DNA of 64,000 bases from Rhizoclosmatium globosum. Taxonomy: Eukaryota; Chytridiomycota; Chytridiomycetes; Chytridiales; Chytriomycetaceae. Positions within the stretch are counted from its first letter, which is position 1. Every line of letters begins with the position of its first letter. The notes under the pieces are model-generated. The model was given only the letters and a program-made list of their open reading frames with translations, was not told where the DNA came from and did not search any database. The translations under genes were made by a program, and so were the position numbers. Below are positions 1 to 12,182 of this stretch, one piece after another. The DNA lies in NCBI GenBank assembly GCA_002104985.1, contig MCGO01000156.1, positions 24,510 through 88,509 of the forward strand, read 5' to 3'.

Positions 1-1696
1 CACGAGTCGACAAACGAGACGTTAAACGAATGTGGATAATCGGAGTAGTTTGGTAGCCGTCGGCAACTCGGATTTGTGGAATTCCAGCCTTCAAAAGAAT
101 TTCGCGCATAGCCATGGCATTTTGTTGGCATTCAACGGAGAGGTTGGGGTTGGCTTCGAGAATCTTGAGAGCTTCCAAAGCGGAGACAGCGAGAATAGCT
201 GGCAACGAGGCAGAGAAAGTGTATGCAAGACCAGAGAGACGTTGGTGCTCAACAATTTCTTTACGGCCAGCACAGAAACCACCAGAAGAGGAGAGGGAGT
301 TAGCCATGGTGGCACAGTAGATGTCAACGTCCGCAGGCTGAAGTTTGAATCAGATACATTTGGTATATTAGCGAGACATACCGCAATTCCAAAGTGCTCT
401 GGAGTACCGCGACCAGTCTGACCAACACAACCAAACCCAAGAGAATCCTCCAAAATCAAACGGTACTTGTATTGCTCCTTCAACGCCATGATAACGGGCA
501 AGTTGCACATATCTCCGTGAGCTTGGAACACTCCTTCAGTAATGATGAAACGACGGGTCAGTGGCTTCTTCTACAATATAAACCGTTGTGAGTTCGAGCG
601 AATTAACTCGCGCATGTGATTAAATAGTACCTTAGTGCTCTCATTAATCTTCTTCAAGACATTCTCCAAATCCTTCATATCGTTGTGCTTGTAAAACTTG
701 ACAATACTACGAGACAGTTCAACTCCCTTAAGAATAGCCATACCGCAGGCATCGTCACTGTGTTCGTTGATAGTATTAGTATTAGTGATGCAATCACAAA
801 TCCAATCGAGACATACACTACAAGAATGTCACTACGCTTGGAGAAGGCTGGAATCACAGAGCTAACAGTAGAGAAACCTTGTGAGTAAATGATGGAAGAC
901 TCGACACCCAAGAAACGAGCAATAGCTTGCTCAAGCTCCATATGAACATCTTGAGAAATGTTTGTCAGCAATTCAACACCAACCAAAACAACCAAAACAT
1001 ACCAAGGGTTCCATAGAAACCCGGTGGCCCACAAGAACCGACTCCGTACTTGTGCAAAGCTCCGATAGCCTTGTCCTTGATGGACTCAGAGTTCATCACA
1101 CCAATAAAGTTGTTGGACGCAAAATTGAGACGCTCCTTTCCATCAGCAAGCTTGCACTTGGTACCAGCAGCTCTGGTATGAGTGAGTGAGCTGTACTGTA
1201 AGAACAAGGTATGAAACGTACCCAGCGATAACAGCCATGTTCTCAAGATCGGAGTTTTGGAATTCAGTCATGCGAGGCACGAGCTCCTCAGGTTCCCATT
1301 CATCACACAAGTCTTGGATTTCCTAATCGATTGACAACAGTTAGTATATACATGATAGAAGCAGGGCATCACAGGCACTGACCTTCTCAGTGAGCTTCAC
1401 TTCATCCTTCGCCTTTGGTTTGTTGTTGAAGAAGTACCATGCCATGACAACAACAAAGACAAGCTCAAGCAGAGTACGGACTGGGTCGTTCTGGTGGGAG
1501 TCGCTATTGGGTGGAGGAGGTCCAATCAATCAAAGCACACCTAATCAATAACGGCCGCTTACCGAATGTATTTGTAAACCACGGCGGCCCCAGGGACATT
1601 TGAGTACACATCGTAGGCAAGAGTGAACGTGGTGTTAACTGCAACTACCATTTGCTGTGACAGCTCGCGTGCTGCCTCACTGACGAATTCAGCCAT
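1..1696 (-). CDS. LCB1: Serine palmitoyltransferase subunit 1 (partial, C-terminus beyond window)
   Basis: LCB1 pairs with LCB2 in the ER membrane to condense serine with palmitoyl-CoA, the first step of sphingolipid synthesis. The start is the ATG at 1696. The first exon encodes a hydrophobic N-terminus; splicing at about 1562/1504 (59-nt intron) keeps frame and leads into a membrane segment ([15 protein letters not shown]). Later exons carry the aminotransferase-fold signatures [26 protein letters not shown] and [15 protein letters not shown], then [21 protein letters not shown] and [11 protein letters not shown]. This pattern is LCB1 rather than LCB2, which carries the PLP lysine. The gene has at least five short introns and leaves the window at base 1 within the substrate domain, so the C-terminus is missing. 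Upstream on the same strand is SEY1, another ER gene. Confidence 0.93.
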
Positions 1697-1905
1697 GTCA
1701 ATTGAATTCGATGAAGATTTTGTGGCCCTGACACCCTGGCATAAACTCCACCTAACCTGAAGAACCTTTTCCAACAAGGCCCAGCAATTCAAAAACAAAC
1801 AAGGTCTTTAGAGCACATGAAGAAATTCAACTTGGATTTGACACCATCACATGAACAAAATGAATGATAATAAAACCAAATCAACAATCAGCTTTCCACA
1901 AAACT

Positions 1906-4727
1906 TCAATCAAGTTTCTTATCCGTCTCGTCCTGCTCCTTAGATTGCGATGACTCCCCTTCCTTCTTGGTCGCCTTCCTCCTTGGCTTAGCGTTCTTCT
2001 CCGCACCATCCAATTTCAAAAACTCTGGAACATCAACTCCATTCTTTTCCAGCTCCGAAATAGCCTCCCGCAGCACACCCTTCACCATTACTTTTCCAGT
2101 GTGGTATGCAGGACCAATCATTCCGTACTGGTACCCAACATACAGACCTCCCAGTGTGATGGCAAGGAGAGTAAAGTAGACTGGGTTGAACAGAACAAGC
2201 ATGAATTCATTCCATCCAAGGATAACAGTCAGTGCAATAAACCAAGGTGGGATTTTGGCTGTCGTCACAACCATGGATCGTTTGGCCTCCATGAAGAGCA
2301 TATCGGCATCTTTCTTGAATCTGTCACGGATGTTTTGGAGACGACCCGAAGAGATGATGTTGATACAAGCAGGGTCAAAGCGCTGTTTTGTTTCATACTT
2401 TAAGTTCCAAGTAAAACACTAACTACTGAAGCCCATTACCTGGTCCTCAAGGATTTCATCGCCCACAAGAGTGATACTCTTATCAATTCTAGCATAGGTG
2501 TTCAAGGCTCTTTCCGCCTCTTCACAAGCAGCCGCAAAGTATAAATCGATAGGATCTTCCAAGTTCCACAATCGAGGAACTCCATTCTCATCATATCGGA
2601 ACTTGGACTCGAAAATGTTCTGCAGAAGGACGTTAAGATGATGGCTTATGATATCTTCAAACAATAAAGCTCACTTTCAGACGTGCACACATTGCTTCGT
2701 CCTTTGTTTCGTCCTTCAAAGTATCCAAAAGTCCAGTCCACGTTTGCCATTGCAGGTTACCTTTCCATTGCTCGATTTCTTCGTGACTTGCCTCAAAACC
2801 TGTTAAAAAGCAAATCAACACATCGTTTTTAGAATTCTCTCAAAGACGAAAGCACATACCAGCCCCTCTTTTCTGAACCTGCACGATACCAAACACGACA
2901 TTGTCCTTGTACGCATCGATAACACCTCCCCACATCAAAGGACCCCCAGCATTCAACTTTGCAATCACAGTATCCTTCATTGCCCCCACAACAACCTTCT
3001 GCACAGATCCAACCATCCTCTCAACAGCTTCCCGCCTCTTATCCCCAGAAACCCTATGAATCTCAATCAAGAACTGATTAAACTGCACATCGGGTGTCCA
3101 GTCAAGAGCACCTTCAAGCGTAGAAGCAATAGCAGCAGACTGGAACGCAGCCTCCGAAGAACGAAGCGCGGTTTCCATGTGACTTGCAAAGTTGAATACA
3201 CCTGAAGCTTCGTCGGCTGCGAGGCCGGCGGCAAGAGAGGTGGTGAAAGATTCGAGAGTCTTTTTGGAGAGGTTTGCGAGCTGTTGGTTGAAGAGTGGAA
3301 GGAGATAGGTAGCCATTTTGTTGAAGAATTCGATACGTTTGCGTTCGTAGACGCTGCTGTTGTATCGGGACCCATCCTTATCAAACAAAACTGCAATAAT
3401 TTGATTAGTTTTCGCTGAAAAAGAGAAAAGGTTTGTTTCAAAGGAGACTTACCAAGACTCTCCTTGACCTTATCGTTAGCAGTTTCACCAAACTCATCCA
3501 ACACCTTCCCACTCTCCACAGCCTTCAAACTCTTCACACCTCCCACAAAGTAACCCTCAAACACCTCTTTAGAAATCTCTTCACACCGATGTTCAGCAAG
3601 CAACTGCGTCTGTGTAGGCAAATCCAGATCCTTGCTCGCAACAATGCGATCCCAAATCCCTTTCGCAAACGTGCTGAATCCGTCTGCAGGGACACGTTTA
3701 TGCAGAGCAGGGACAAAGACGTATTCAGAGTTGTTGCGATCTGTGAATTTGTGCCTCAGTTGTGTTACGGCGCTCTCGAAGGCGTCGCGGGCAAAGATTT
3801 TGTGGGGGAGACCGACAAAGGCAAAGGTGAAAAAGTCGTGGATGCTGTAGTCCTTTTTGGTGTCTGGCTTAGACAGACCAGCCCAGATTTTTTCGAGGTA
3901 GCTCATGAGGGTCTCAGAGAGCTTAGACAGAGGTGTTTGAGACGTAAAGTCTCGAATGACAAAGTAGAGGCAGGTTTTTGGGCTCCTACATTTGAGTGGG
4001 GTTCAAAAGATGGTTAAGTGGAAGCTTAGGACAAAGTGATCCAAAGTGTATTTACCCCGCTTGCTGGAAAAGCTGCAAGTTAACATCTAGTACAGTCTTC
4101 AAAAGACCCAAGTTTGCTCCGTTGTAGAGACCAACGTTGTTCTCATACATATTCACAATGACAACCTCAGAGATAGCAAGAGAAAACAGGGCAGACTTGC
4201 GCTCAAAGTCCTGATCTTCAAATCGCTCTCCTCCATCTGTTCCTTCCACGTCAAGCACGAGTGTATTGGTGTCTTCAGCCTTTGACACCCAAATTCCTGC
4301 GTGGCAATAATAAACAAAATAGCCAGCTTTGCAGCCTAAGCAGTCAAATAGTTACCTTTGGTAGTTTGCTGTCGTCCCGTGCTCTCATTCATGACATCAA
4401 AGTTTGTGCCAAAGAGACGGTTGAGCAACGTGGATTTACCCGTTGATTGAGATCCAAACACAGCAACGACATTGTAGTCGAATCCCTTATCTGCGAGGCC
4501 CCAGTGCTTCTTCATGTACTCAGTGACGATGGGTCTGTGACAGGAACCAGCGATTAATAACCGGAGCAGGGCATGGAAGCCCTGTGCTAATTAACAGCTG
4601 GGCCAAAGGACACTCACGAGAAGAGTTTGCTGTCATTGATGATTTGGAGACGGCTGTCCTTTGGATCGAAGCGGGAGAAGCGAAGTTCGGCATCGGGCGT
4701 TGAGCCAGGAACAGTCTGATCTTCCAT
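1906..4727 (-). CDS. SEY1: Sey1/RHD3/atlastin-like dynamin GTPase for ER fusion
   Basis: Membrane GTPase that fuses ER tubules. Start ATG at 4727 ([15 protein letters not shown]). The GTPase domain shows the P-loop [17 protein letters not shown], switch sequence [10 protein letters not shown], the G3 element [12 protein letters not shown], and the family-specific [19 protein letters not shown] long helical middle domain follows ([12 protein letters not shown] onward). The C-terminus has the two closely spaced membrane segments of the family ([20 protein letters not shown] then [11 protein letters not shown]) and a short charged tail ending [10 protein letters not shown]. At least six short introns interrupt it, and the exons join into a normal-length protein. 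It lies 88 nt downstream of the stop of the next gene on the same strand. Family assignment is firm; a few splice junctions were not checked base by base. Confidence 0.94.
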
Positions 4728-4815
4728 CGTGGCTCTTGTTTCTTGTTTGGGGAAGAGTTTTTCCGACCAACTTACTCAAAAGTACATTTATTCACTTTAT
4801 ACTGCTAATAACACT

Positions 4816-5220
4816 TTAATCATCAGATAGTGCTTGTTTCATTTGTTCAAGGAATCGGATTCGCTTTTCTGCGGCTTCTTCCAGCTTCTTCACAACTTCT
4901 GCCGTGTCAAGTGAAGGAGAATCAGAATCACATCATTCTTATTGGAATCAATCACCTTTTGCTGCATTCACGTCCATATCATTCAAGTTTTCAACAACAG
5001 TGGAAGAAGAAGAGCCGCCTTCCTTTCCAACTTCAAGTTGGGTGTCAGGTTCTTCAAGGTGTAATATCACATCTTCTGTCTCAGTCACGTCGTTGCTCTT
5101 CTTTCCCTTGTTTCGACCCAAAGAAAAGATGCGTTTCCAACCATCGCGAAACTTGTTTTGATTGTTGTTGTTTTGGTTGACAGTTGTTTGTGGTGGTTGT
5201 GGTGGCGGAGTAGAATTCAT
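4816..5220 (-). CDS. Small Asn/Pro-rich protein with C-terminal coiled coil, unknown function
   Basis: Not recognised. The start ATG is at 5220. Exon 1 encodes a Pro/Asn/Gln-rich N-terminus (MNSTPPPQPPQTTVNQNNNN), a short basic patch (FRDGWKRIFSLGRNKGKK) and an acidic Ser-rich stretch. The exon-1 frame runs into stops just after AAKGD, but a 57-nt GT-AG intron with the branch-like sequence CTTGAC restores frame into a second exon encoding EVVKKLEEAAEKRIRFLEQM and ending QALSDD, an amphipathic coiled coil. The protein is then about 115 residues. It is divergent from the oligopeptidase gene, with only about 60 nt between start codons, so the two may share a promoter. The basic patch next to a Trp could bind a membrane or protein, but this is speculation. 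Confidence 0.72.
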
Positions 5221-5279
5221 TCTTGTTTCTTTTCTTTCTTTCTTTCTTACTTACTTTTCTTTCATCGTCTAATCAGCAA

Positions 5280-7698
5280 ATGTTTGTGATATCAACGACA
5301 CGATCGGTGATAGCACTTCGATCGCTCAATATGCAAAGAACCTTTGCCACAAATGCTATCACAAAAAACATTCTCAAAATGGCCACGCCAACGCCACGCC
5401 CACCAATCGCAAAACAAGAACCACTTGTCCACGCGTACGGTCCTTCGACACCAGACCTCTTCCACTGGCTCAAGGACCAGAACAAGACAAAGGCACAGCC
5501 AATCATCGACTACCTCAACGAAGAGAACCAGTACGCAAAAGACGTGCACCTTACCCCGAATGCCGCTCTTACCGAGACGCTGTATGCCGAGTTTCTGTCG
5601 AAGATCCAGGAGACCGACCAGGAGGCTCCGTACAAGAAGGACGCGTATTGGTAAGTAGTGGTTGAGTGATATCAGAGGTGGCGTCACTCTTACTGACCAC
5701 AATTCAACACAGGTACTACACACGCACCGTTGAAGGTGAGCAGTATCCAATCTACTGTCGCAAGAGAGACTCGCTCGATGCTCCAGAAGATGCCTACCTC
5801 AACATCAATCTGTTGAAGGAAAATGAGTATATGGACCTTGGCAGCGCTGCTGTGTCTCCATCTCACAACATCCTCGCGTATTCACTTGACACTGCGGGAG
5901 ATGAATACTACACGGTTTACTTCAAGAACTTGGAAACCGGTGAACTGTTGCCAGGCTCTATTGAAAACACGGAAGGAACAATTGTGTGGAACAAGACCAA
6001 CGACTCTGTCTACTATCTCACTCTTGATGAGGTCCACAGACCATACAAACTATTCCGCCATGATTTGGGAACTGACTCAAAGGATGATGTTTTGTAAGTA
6101 TTGAATTTATGAAAGTAAGTTTGTTACTCAGCTTGAAGAAAGGTTGTACCACAACACTGACGATCAGTACTGGACATCAATTGGGAAGACAAACTCAGGC
6201 AGATTCCTGATTGTGTCTCTTTCTTCTGGCCAAACATCAGAGACTCACTTCTTGGATCTTGAAGACCCTGAGGCAGGACTTAAATGCTTCACCCCTCGCG
6301 AGTTCCGTCACGAATACGAAGTAGAACACCAAGGAGAACACTTTCTCATCATTACAAATGGTGGCGGAAAGTTCCTCAACAAGAAACTGCAACGCACATC
6401 CATCCACAACACTGCCCGCGATGCCTGGGAAGACGTGATTCCTTACGACCCTTACCGTGAAATCAGTGACGTCACGCCATTTGAGCAATACATTGTGGTT
6501 GAAGAACGCACTGACGGAATCTTGCGTCTGCGAATCCTTGAAGCCTCTGGTGAATCCTATCTCATCCCCTTCACCGAAGAAATCTTTGAAGCAACAACTC
6601 TGTCCACCCGAGTCCAAAGCTACACCTCCGATTCATTCCGCTACAGCTACAACAGCCAACTCACCCCTACAAAAACCCTCGAATACAACACAAAGACCAA
6701 ATCCTCCACCCTCCTTAAACAAAGACCAGTCCCCGGCGGCTTCGACCCAACCCCATACACCCTCAAAAGAATCAGAGTCCCTATCCCATCCGAAACCCGC
6801 GTCAGTGCCCCCTTCGACACTCCAGTTGCCGACTACATCCCCCTCACAATCCTCTACAAAACATCCACCCTGAAACCAAACGGAAACAACAAGAGCTACC
6901 TCTACGGGTACGGCTCATACGGAGTCTCTCTCGAGCCGAAATTCGACTCCTCAATCTTCTCGTACGTTGACCGCGGGATCGTTGTCGCGTGGGCGCATAT
7001 CCGCGGTGGAGGTGAACTTGGGCGTGGGTGGTATGAGACAGGAAAGTTTTTGCACAAGAAGAACACGTTTACGGATTTCATCGCGTGTGCGGAGAAGCTT
7101 GTTTCTGATGGAATTACGAAGCATGAGTTGATGGCGATTGAGGGGCGGTCTGCGGGTGGGTTGTTGATGGGTGCTGTTTTGAATATGAAGCCGGATATTG
7201 CTTATTGTGCAATGTTGGGGGTTCCGTTTGTGGATGTGATTAATACGATGATGGATCCTAGTATTCCGTTGACTGTGAATGAGTATGAGGAGTGGGGTAA
7301 TCCTAACGACAAGGAGTTCTTTGACTACATGCAGTCATACTCTCCTTATGACACTATCAAGGCTGGTACCAAGGTAACTCCAAACTGTTCGAAATATAAA
7401 CTGAGTAACTAACTCTCTGGCACTATAGTACCCGAACATGTTCGTGAAGGCCGGAATCAATGACCCTCGTGTCCAATACTGGGAACCAGCGAAATGGGTT
7501 GCAAAAATGCGTGCATCCAACACTAATGGAGGCGAGGATGACCCTCACAAGAGCGTTCTCGTTTTTGACTGCAAGATGGGAAGTGGACACTTTGGAGCAT
7601 CAGGCCGTTACGGTTACTTGAAGGAGAAAGCAGCAGAGTTTGCGTTTGTTTTGACGCAACTAGAGGAGGCCGAGCGCGTTCTCGCAACGAAGGCTTAA
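5280..7698 (+). CDS. Oligopeptidase B (S9A serine peptidase), copy 1
   Basis: Cleaves short peptides after Arg/Lys. Four exons (5280-5650, 5713-6093, 6143-7373, 7429-7698) join in frame to 750 residues. The N-terminal beta-propeller begins after PPIAKQEPLVHAYG and contains the family pattern YYTRTVEGEQYPIYCR. The catalytic domain has the serine in EGRSAGGLLMG (usual form GGSAGG), the aspartate in NDPRVQYWEPAKW and the histidine in KMGSGHFGASGR, so the triad is complete. The first ATG (5280) adds 33 residues rich in Arg, Thr and hydrophobics before MATPTPRPP (ATG at 5379). This looks like a mitochondrial presequence and is absent from copy 2 at 18.3 kb. Three of the four introns of copy 2 occupy the same positions here. 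Confidence 0.94.
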
Positions 7699-7755
7699 TT
7701 CATACAATAAATGTGCGAAACTGCCTTTCTTTTTCCAAAACCTCCCTTAAATGAA

Positions 7756-8536
7756 TCAAAGTTTAGACTGCTTGTATCCAGGAGGACACGGCCCTTCATA
7801 TTTGACCCCAAAGTAATAGGCGATGGCTTCAACCTTATCACTCCCAAAAAACGCCATAGTCTCCTTTCCCTCGCGTTCGCAAACAATCCACGGTGCCCCA
7901 AAAGCCCCATGCACTTCAACAGCTTCTTTCGTGACGCGAATCAATTCCTGCTTGACTTGTGGTGTTTGACTATCAACCTCAACCAACTTCGTGGCATGTT
8001 CCTTTCCAACAATAGGAGCAAGGTACGCAAACAAGTCCTCTTTAGACGTGATACTCTTCTCGTCGCGCCAGTACAATTTCTACGTGAGACATTTAAGCAT
8101 CCCCCATGTGGCTGTGATACCGTGTGTGGTACTCACCCAAAAGGCTTTCGATGCAGCTTCCAACTTATCACTCTTTTGCAACCTCAATGCAGTCAGGATT
8201 CTCTGTGCGTGAAGCGTCAACTGAGGGAAATCTATCATATGTAATTCGAAATTAGCAAAGCTACAGTAATAACGAATTAAACTCTTCACCCTTTGGGTAC
8301 CCGATATCAATATCGTACATTCCCTTCAAGAAGTTGATTTCTTTTAGCATTTGGGACCCCTTCTTTGGGTTTGTTGCGGGTGGCTGGTTCTCTGAGAGTT
8401 GCATAACGCCTCCAAGACTGAATGGAACAAGCTCGAATTGGACGGATGGCCAGCGGGATTTGTATCGCATGAGGAGTTCGACACCGAACCAACTGTATGG
8501 AGATACAACGTCGTAGTAGAGCTTGAGCTTTGACAT
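7756..8536 (-). CDS. Kappa-class glutathione S-transferase with peroxisomal targeting signal
   Basis: DsbA-fold glutathione transferase (GSTK1/HCCA isomerase family). Start ATG at 8536 (MSKLKLYYDVVSPYSWFGVE), where SPYSW holds the glutathione-activating serine typical of the kappa class. The middle exon carries HAQRILTALRLQ; the C-terminal exon carries GAFGAPWIVCEREGKETMAFF and FFGSDKVEAIAYYFG, both conserved in the family. The protein ends in GYKQSKL, a canonical PTS1 (SKL), so import into peroxisomes is expected; human GSTK1 also carries a PTS1. Two short introns lie near 8080-8140 and 8235-8290. The gene converges on oligopeptidase B copy 1 (57 nt between stops) and is divergent from HIS6. 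Confidence 0.93.
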
Positions 8537-8661
8537 TCTGGGCAAGATTTATGAATAATTAAAGGGAGAAAGGGAAGAAAGGAAGAAGATTACTTATATC
8601 TATTGGCTCTTCCTTACATAAATTCGTAAACGAACCGGATAAATACTCTTCGAAAAAAGGA

Positions 8662-9901
8662 ATGACGCTCTTCCGTCCCTGCATCGACCTCCACAACGGT
8701 CAAGTAAAACAGATCGTCGGAGCCTCCCTCAAAGACGACCCAACATCCGCTCAAACAGACGAGAAAGTCCTTCGCACAAACTTTGTCTCCAGGTTTACTT
8801 ACACTCTGTCCTCCAATCTTATCTCAACGAACCCTGTCCACAGTTACCCGTCTTCCCACTACGCATCCCTGTACAAGAAACACAACCTCACCGGCGCTCA
8901 TGTCATCAAACTCGGTCCAGGAAACGATCAAGCTGCGTTGGAGGCGTTGGCAGCGTGGCCCAACGGCTTGCAAGTTGGCGGAGGAATCTCTGTTGATAAT
9001 GCAGAGTATTGGTTGAATGAAGGGAAGGCTGGGAAGGTGAGATCATTTGGTTTTGAACCACGGAGTGGTGGATTCGATGTTCAAGGCTTGTGTCAGTAGA
9101 CTTGAACCACATCGTCAAGGCTGTATGAAGGAATATATGATACTCGTAAATAGTGGGATTGATAGCGAAGAGTTGAATACTCTGTATCATGGACAATGTC
9201 GGATCCTTTGAAATCAAATGACATCACCAGAATCTCAAGTTCCTAACATCACCTTCCTAGATTATTGTCACATCGTGGCTTTTCCCACAAGCTCGTTTCT
9301 CAGAAGAAAGATTAAAACAACTCGTTGAGAAAGTTGGAAAGGAAAGGATAGTCGTTGACATCAGGTTCGTCCGTCTAAACATCTTGTTGAAAAACACACG
9401 CTGAAAAAAGATCTATTTAGCTGTAAAGTGAAGGATGGAGAGTGGATCGTGGCAATGGATAAATGGCAGACTCTCACAGATATGAAAGTGAACGCTGGTA
9501 CAGTAACCTTTCATTTCCTTACCTCAAATAATTAATACCTTGCTTCCATTTTCAATAGAATCGATTCGCATGCTTGAATCGTACTGCAGGTGGATATTCT
9601 CTTCTTCACGTATCCCGATTCGCTAATATTTCGGGGCAGTGAATTCCTAGTCCACGCCGCCGACGTAGAAGGCCTGTGCAAAGGTATCGACTCTGAACTC
9701 GTCAAGAAACTCGGAGAATGGTGCACGATTCCTGTTACATACGCAGGAGGAGGTCATGCTCTTTCAGACTTGCAACTAGTCCATGATTTGTCAAATGGGA
9801 AGGTGGATCTCACGTTTGGAAGTGCATTAGATATTTTTGGCGGTTCTGGAGTAAAGTTTGATGATTGTATTGCTTGGAATAAGGCAAATGGACAAGTTTA
9901 A
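8662..9901 (+). CDS. HIS6: ProFAR isomerase, histidine biosynthesis
   Basis: Catalyses the Amadori isomerisation of ProFAR to PRFAR, step four of histidine synthesis. The start ATG at 8662 gives [20 protein letters not shown], with the catalytic Asp in CIDLHNG. After an intron with donor AG|GTTTAC near 8790 the protein reads [19 protein letters not shown], then [13 protein letters not shown] and [12 protein letters not shown], the phosphate-binding GGG loop. Further exons encode the [16 protein letters not shown] region. The last exon (from about 9590) has [17 protein letters not shown] with the second catalytic Asp and [13 protein letters not shown]. It ends KANGQV at 9901. The longer eukaryotic HIS6 form, not bacterial HisA, is evident from the [11 protein letters not shown] and HAADVEG motifs. 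It has about four introns. Confidence 0.94.
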
Positions 9902-9954
9902 TAAAACGTTTTGGATACAGGAGTCAGTACTTCTACGAGGTTTATTTGAGTTAC

Positions 9955-12169
9955 TTAATCTGCTTTTGGCTCTCTCAATGGAGCATATGCCGTACGATCG
10001 GCTGCAAGAGCACACCTGAACAACAGCAAAATCACTCCTCCCAGGAGAATGATGGTCAGCAGAGGATGCGCCTTAACAAACGTCTAGATGTTGAAGAAAA
10101 GTTAGAATAAATAAATGGAAACAGACAGAACACTCACTGCAAAAGGCCTCGTCCATCGCTGCATCATCTTATAACCCCCAACTCCACCATTCGCATGTTT
10201 CCCAACCAATTTACCCTTTATCACAAGATCCAAATTCTCCAATACCTTATCCCGACTTCCAAACTCCAAAGCTTTCTGATCCACTCCAACATCATAAAAC
10301 AAATCCTCCTTCGAATCAACCACAACCAACAACGGGAACTTTGCTGCCTTCACATCAACCCCAAACGCACGCTGCACATAATCCCCTTTCTGCAAGACAT
10401 CAATCCACGCGAAAACAACTTTCTCCTTCTTCTCATCCCAATCTCCTTTTACAAGCGAAACATCATCATCCTTCGAATCCTCCCCACTCTGCCCATTCCA
10501 CTTCTTCCCCGCCTCCCTCAACACATCCACCATCGTTTTCTTACTCACCTCATCAGACCCCTTCACAAGCCCGAGAACAACCGTATTCACACCATCCATA
10601 ATTTTCCTGGACGTAGTCTCATCAAGTTTCATCAACACAGCGCGAGCGTGCTTCAAGATCCAATCGCGGACGTTATTCCGCTGCGCATCGGTTTTCAGGT
10701 CCATTGTAGCTTGGAAGACCCGTGTGTCTTTGTGTCCACGTTCGCCCTGAGAAATCAGGAGGACGGGGAATTTCGTGGAGGCGGGGAGTGTGGGGAAGAG
10801 TTTGAGGGCTTCAGGGCCTTCGGGGCATACATTGATTTCGTGGAGGTGTGTGATTGTTGCTGAGACTTTCGCGAATTGCTCGAGGTGGGTGAGGGGGGTT
10901 GTTTTGTGGTCGTAGAGGTAGAAGACGGATGGGTTTGTGGATGTGAGAAGGACGGTGTTGATTTCGTCTGGAATAACGGGTTTGAATGCGGGTCTGTGAG
11001 GGTGAGGGGTTGAATGGTTTAAGTTATTATATGATGTGAATGAAGAATACTTACTTTGAATACTGCTTCGCAAACACCATCAGATTCTCTTTTGTACGTA
11101 CACCTTGGAATTGGTCTTCCAGGTTTGTTCCAACGTGCATAACTGTGGGATACATTTGGATATCATATTTCTTGCAGAGGTCCATTTCAACAGTGCAGTC
11201 AACCTCCCCAACATTCATCGCTCCTTTCAAATCTTTTGCAATTTCCGTCCACATTGGTGCAAAGGATACACAGTGGTGGCAGTATGGCGAATAAAACTTG
11301 ACGAACCACGAAGACTGATCGAGAAGAGAACCAATATTCTTCGAATTGATTGGAACTGATTTACCATCTGGGTTGATTTTACTTGAAGAATCACTTGATA
11401 AAAGCAGACCGGCTCTGGCAATAGCCTCAGCTTGCTTCATTGCCTTTGCCCCTTCACCATGTTGTGTTTTGATCCAAGAGTCGACCCATGGCTCAATGAG
11501 TTTGATTTCATCGTCTCCTTCGTATTCTTTTGTGAACTTCCCGTCTTTGTAGCTGTTGTTGGTTGGTTATAGTTGTTTGTGTGTTGTGGAGTCAGTGAAG
11601 GGTGTCATGGTCATGATTGGGACAGCTTACATTCGAATAGTAGGATAGAATTTGAGAGCAGGTTGGACATTCAGGCAAATCTCTGCAAGTAGTGCGTTCG
11701 TTAGAGTCATAATGAGCAGACCCCATTTGAATCAACGTACCCTTGAGAGCCGTACATTCAATCTTTGCCAGCTTGAGGCCAATAGTATTAAAGTCCTTCT
11801 CCCTCCGTTGTTGAAACTTGAGGAACTCCGGAGTGAGTCTGTGCATTAATACCTTGTTAGCACTGAGTAACTGGAACCAACCAAACAACCAAACAACCAA
11901 ACAAAACAAACCCACTTTTGACAGTGCGGACACTTGACCGAACCAAAGAAAAGAATCCAGTCGCCGCCGCCAACAACTTTGTGATTGACAAACTCGGCCG
12001 CGCTCAAGTGGCGAATGTGGACATCGGCGGCATCGGCGGCGGCTTTGACCGCGGCTTCGGCGGCACTTAGGCTTGGAATTGGGTCGGAGGTTGAATTGAC
12101 CGGGTGCCCGAACACGTGGCTCAGCGTCACAGCGAGAACGAGGACGAGTTGGATCAAGGGCGGCTGCAT
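9955..12169 (-). CDS. Secretory-pathway thioredoxin-fold (PDI-like) membrane protein
   Basis: Start ATG at 12169 begins a signal peptide (LVLVLAVTLSHVFGHP). Two thioredoxin-like domains follow: the first has FFGSVKCPHCQK (CPHC) and the second VKFYSPYCHHCVSFAPMW (CHHC) with DIQMYPTVMHVG (cis-Pro loop). A long C-terminal part (about 300 residues) resembles further redox-inactive thioredoxin folds, containing VLLISQGERGHKD and FPLLVVVDSKEDLFYDVG. The last exon, too short for an ORF list, encodes a transmembrane helix (HPLLTIILLGGVILLLF) and the tail REPKAD, stop at 9955. A PDI/TMX-like oxidoreductase or chaperone in the ER membrane is inferred. No KDEL is seen; the anchor would replace it. Confidence 0.82.
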
Positions 12170-12182
12170 TTCAACGAGCGAT

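Noticed and set aside
4948..5180. Plus-strand open frames at 4830-5180
   Set aside because: They lie antisense to the small coiled-coil gene, whose exons join cleanly; the plus frames lack any family motif.
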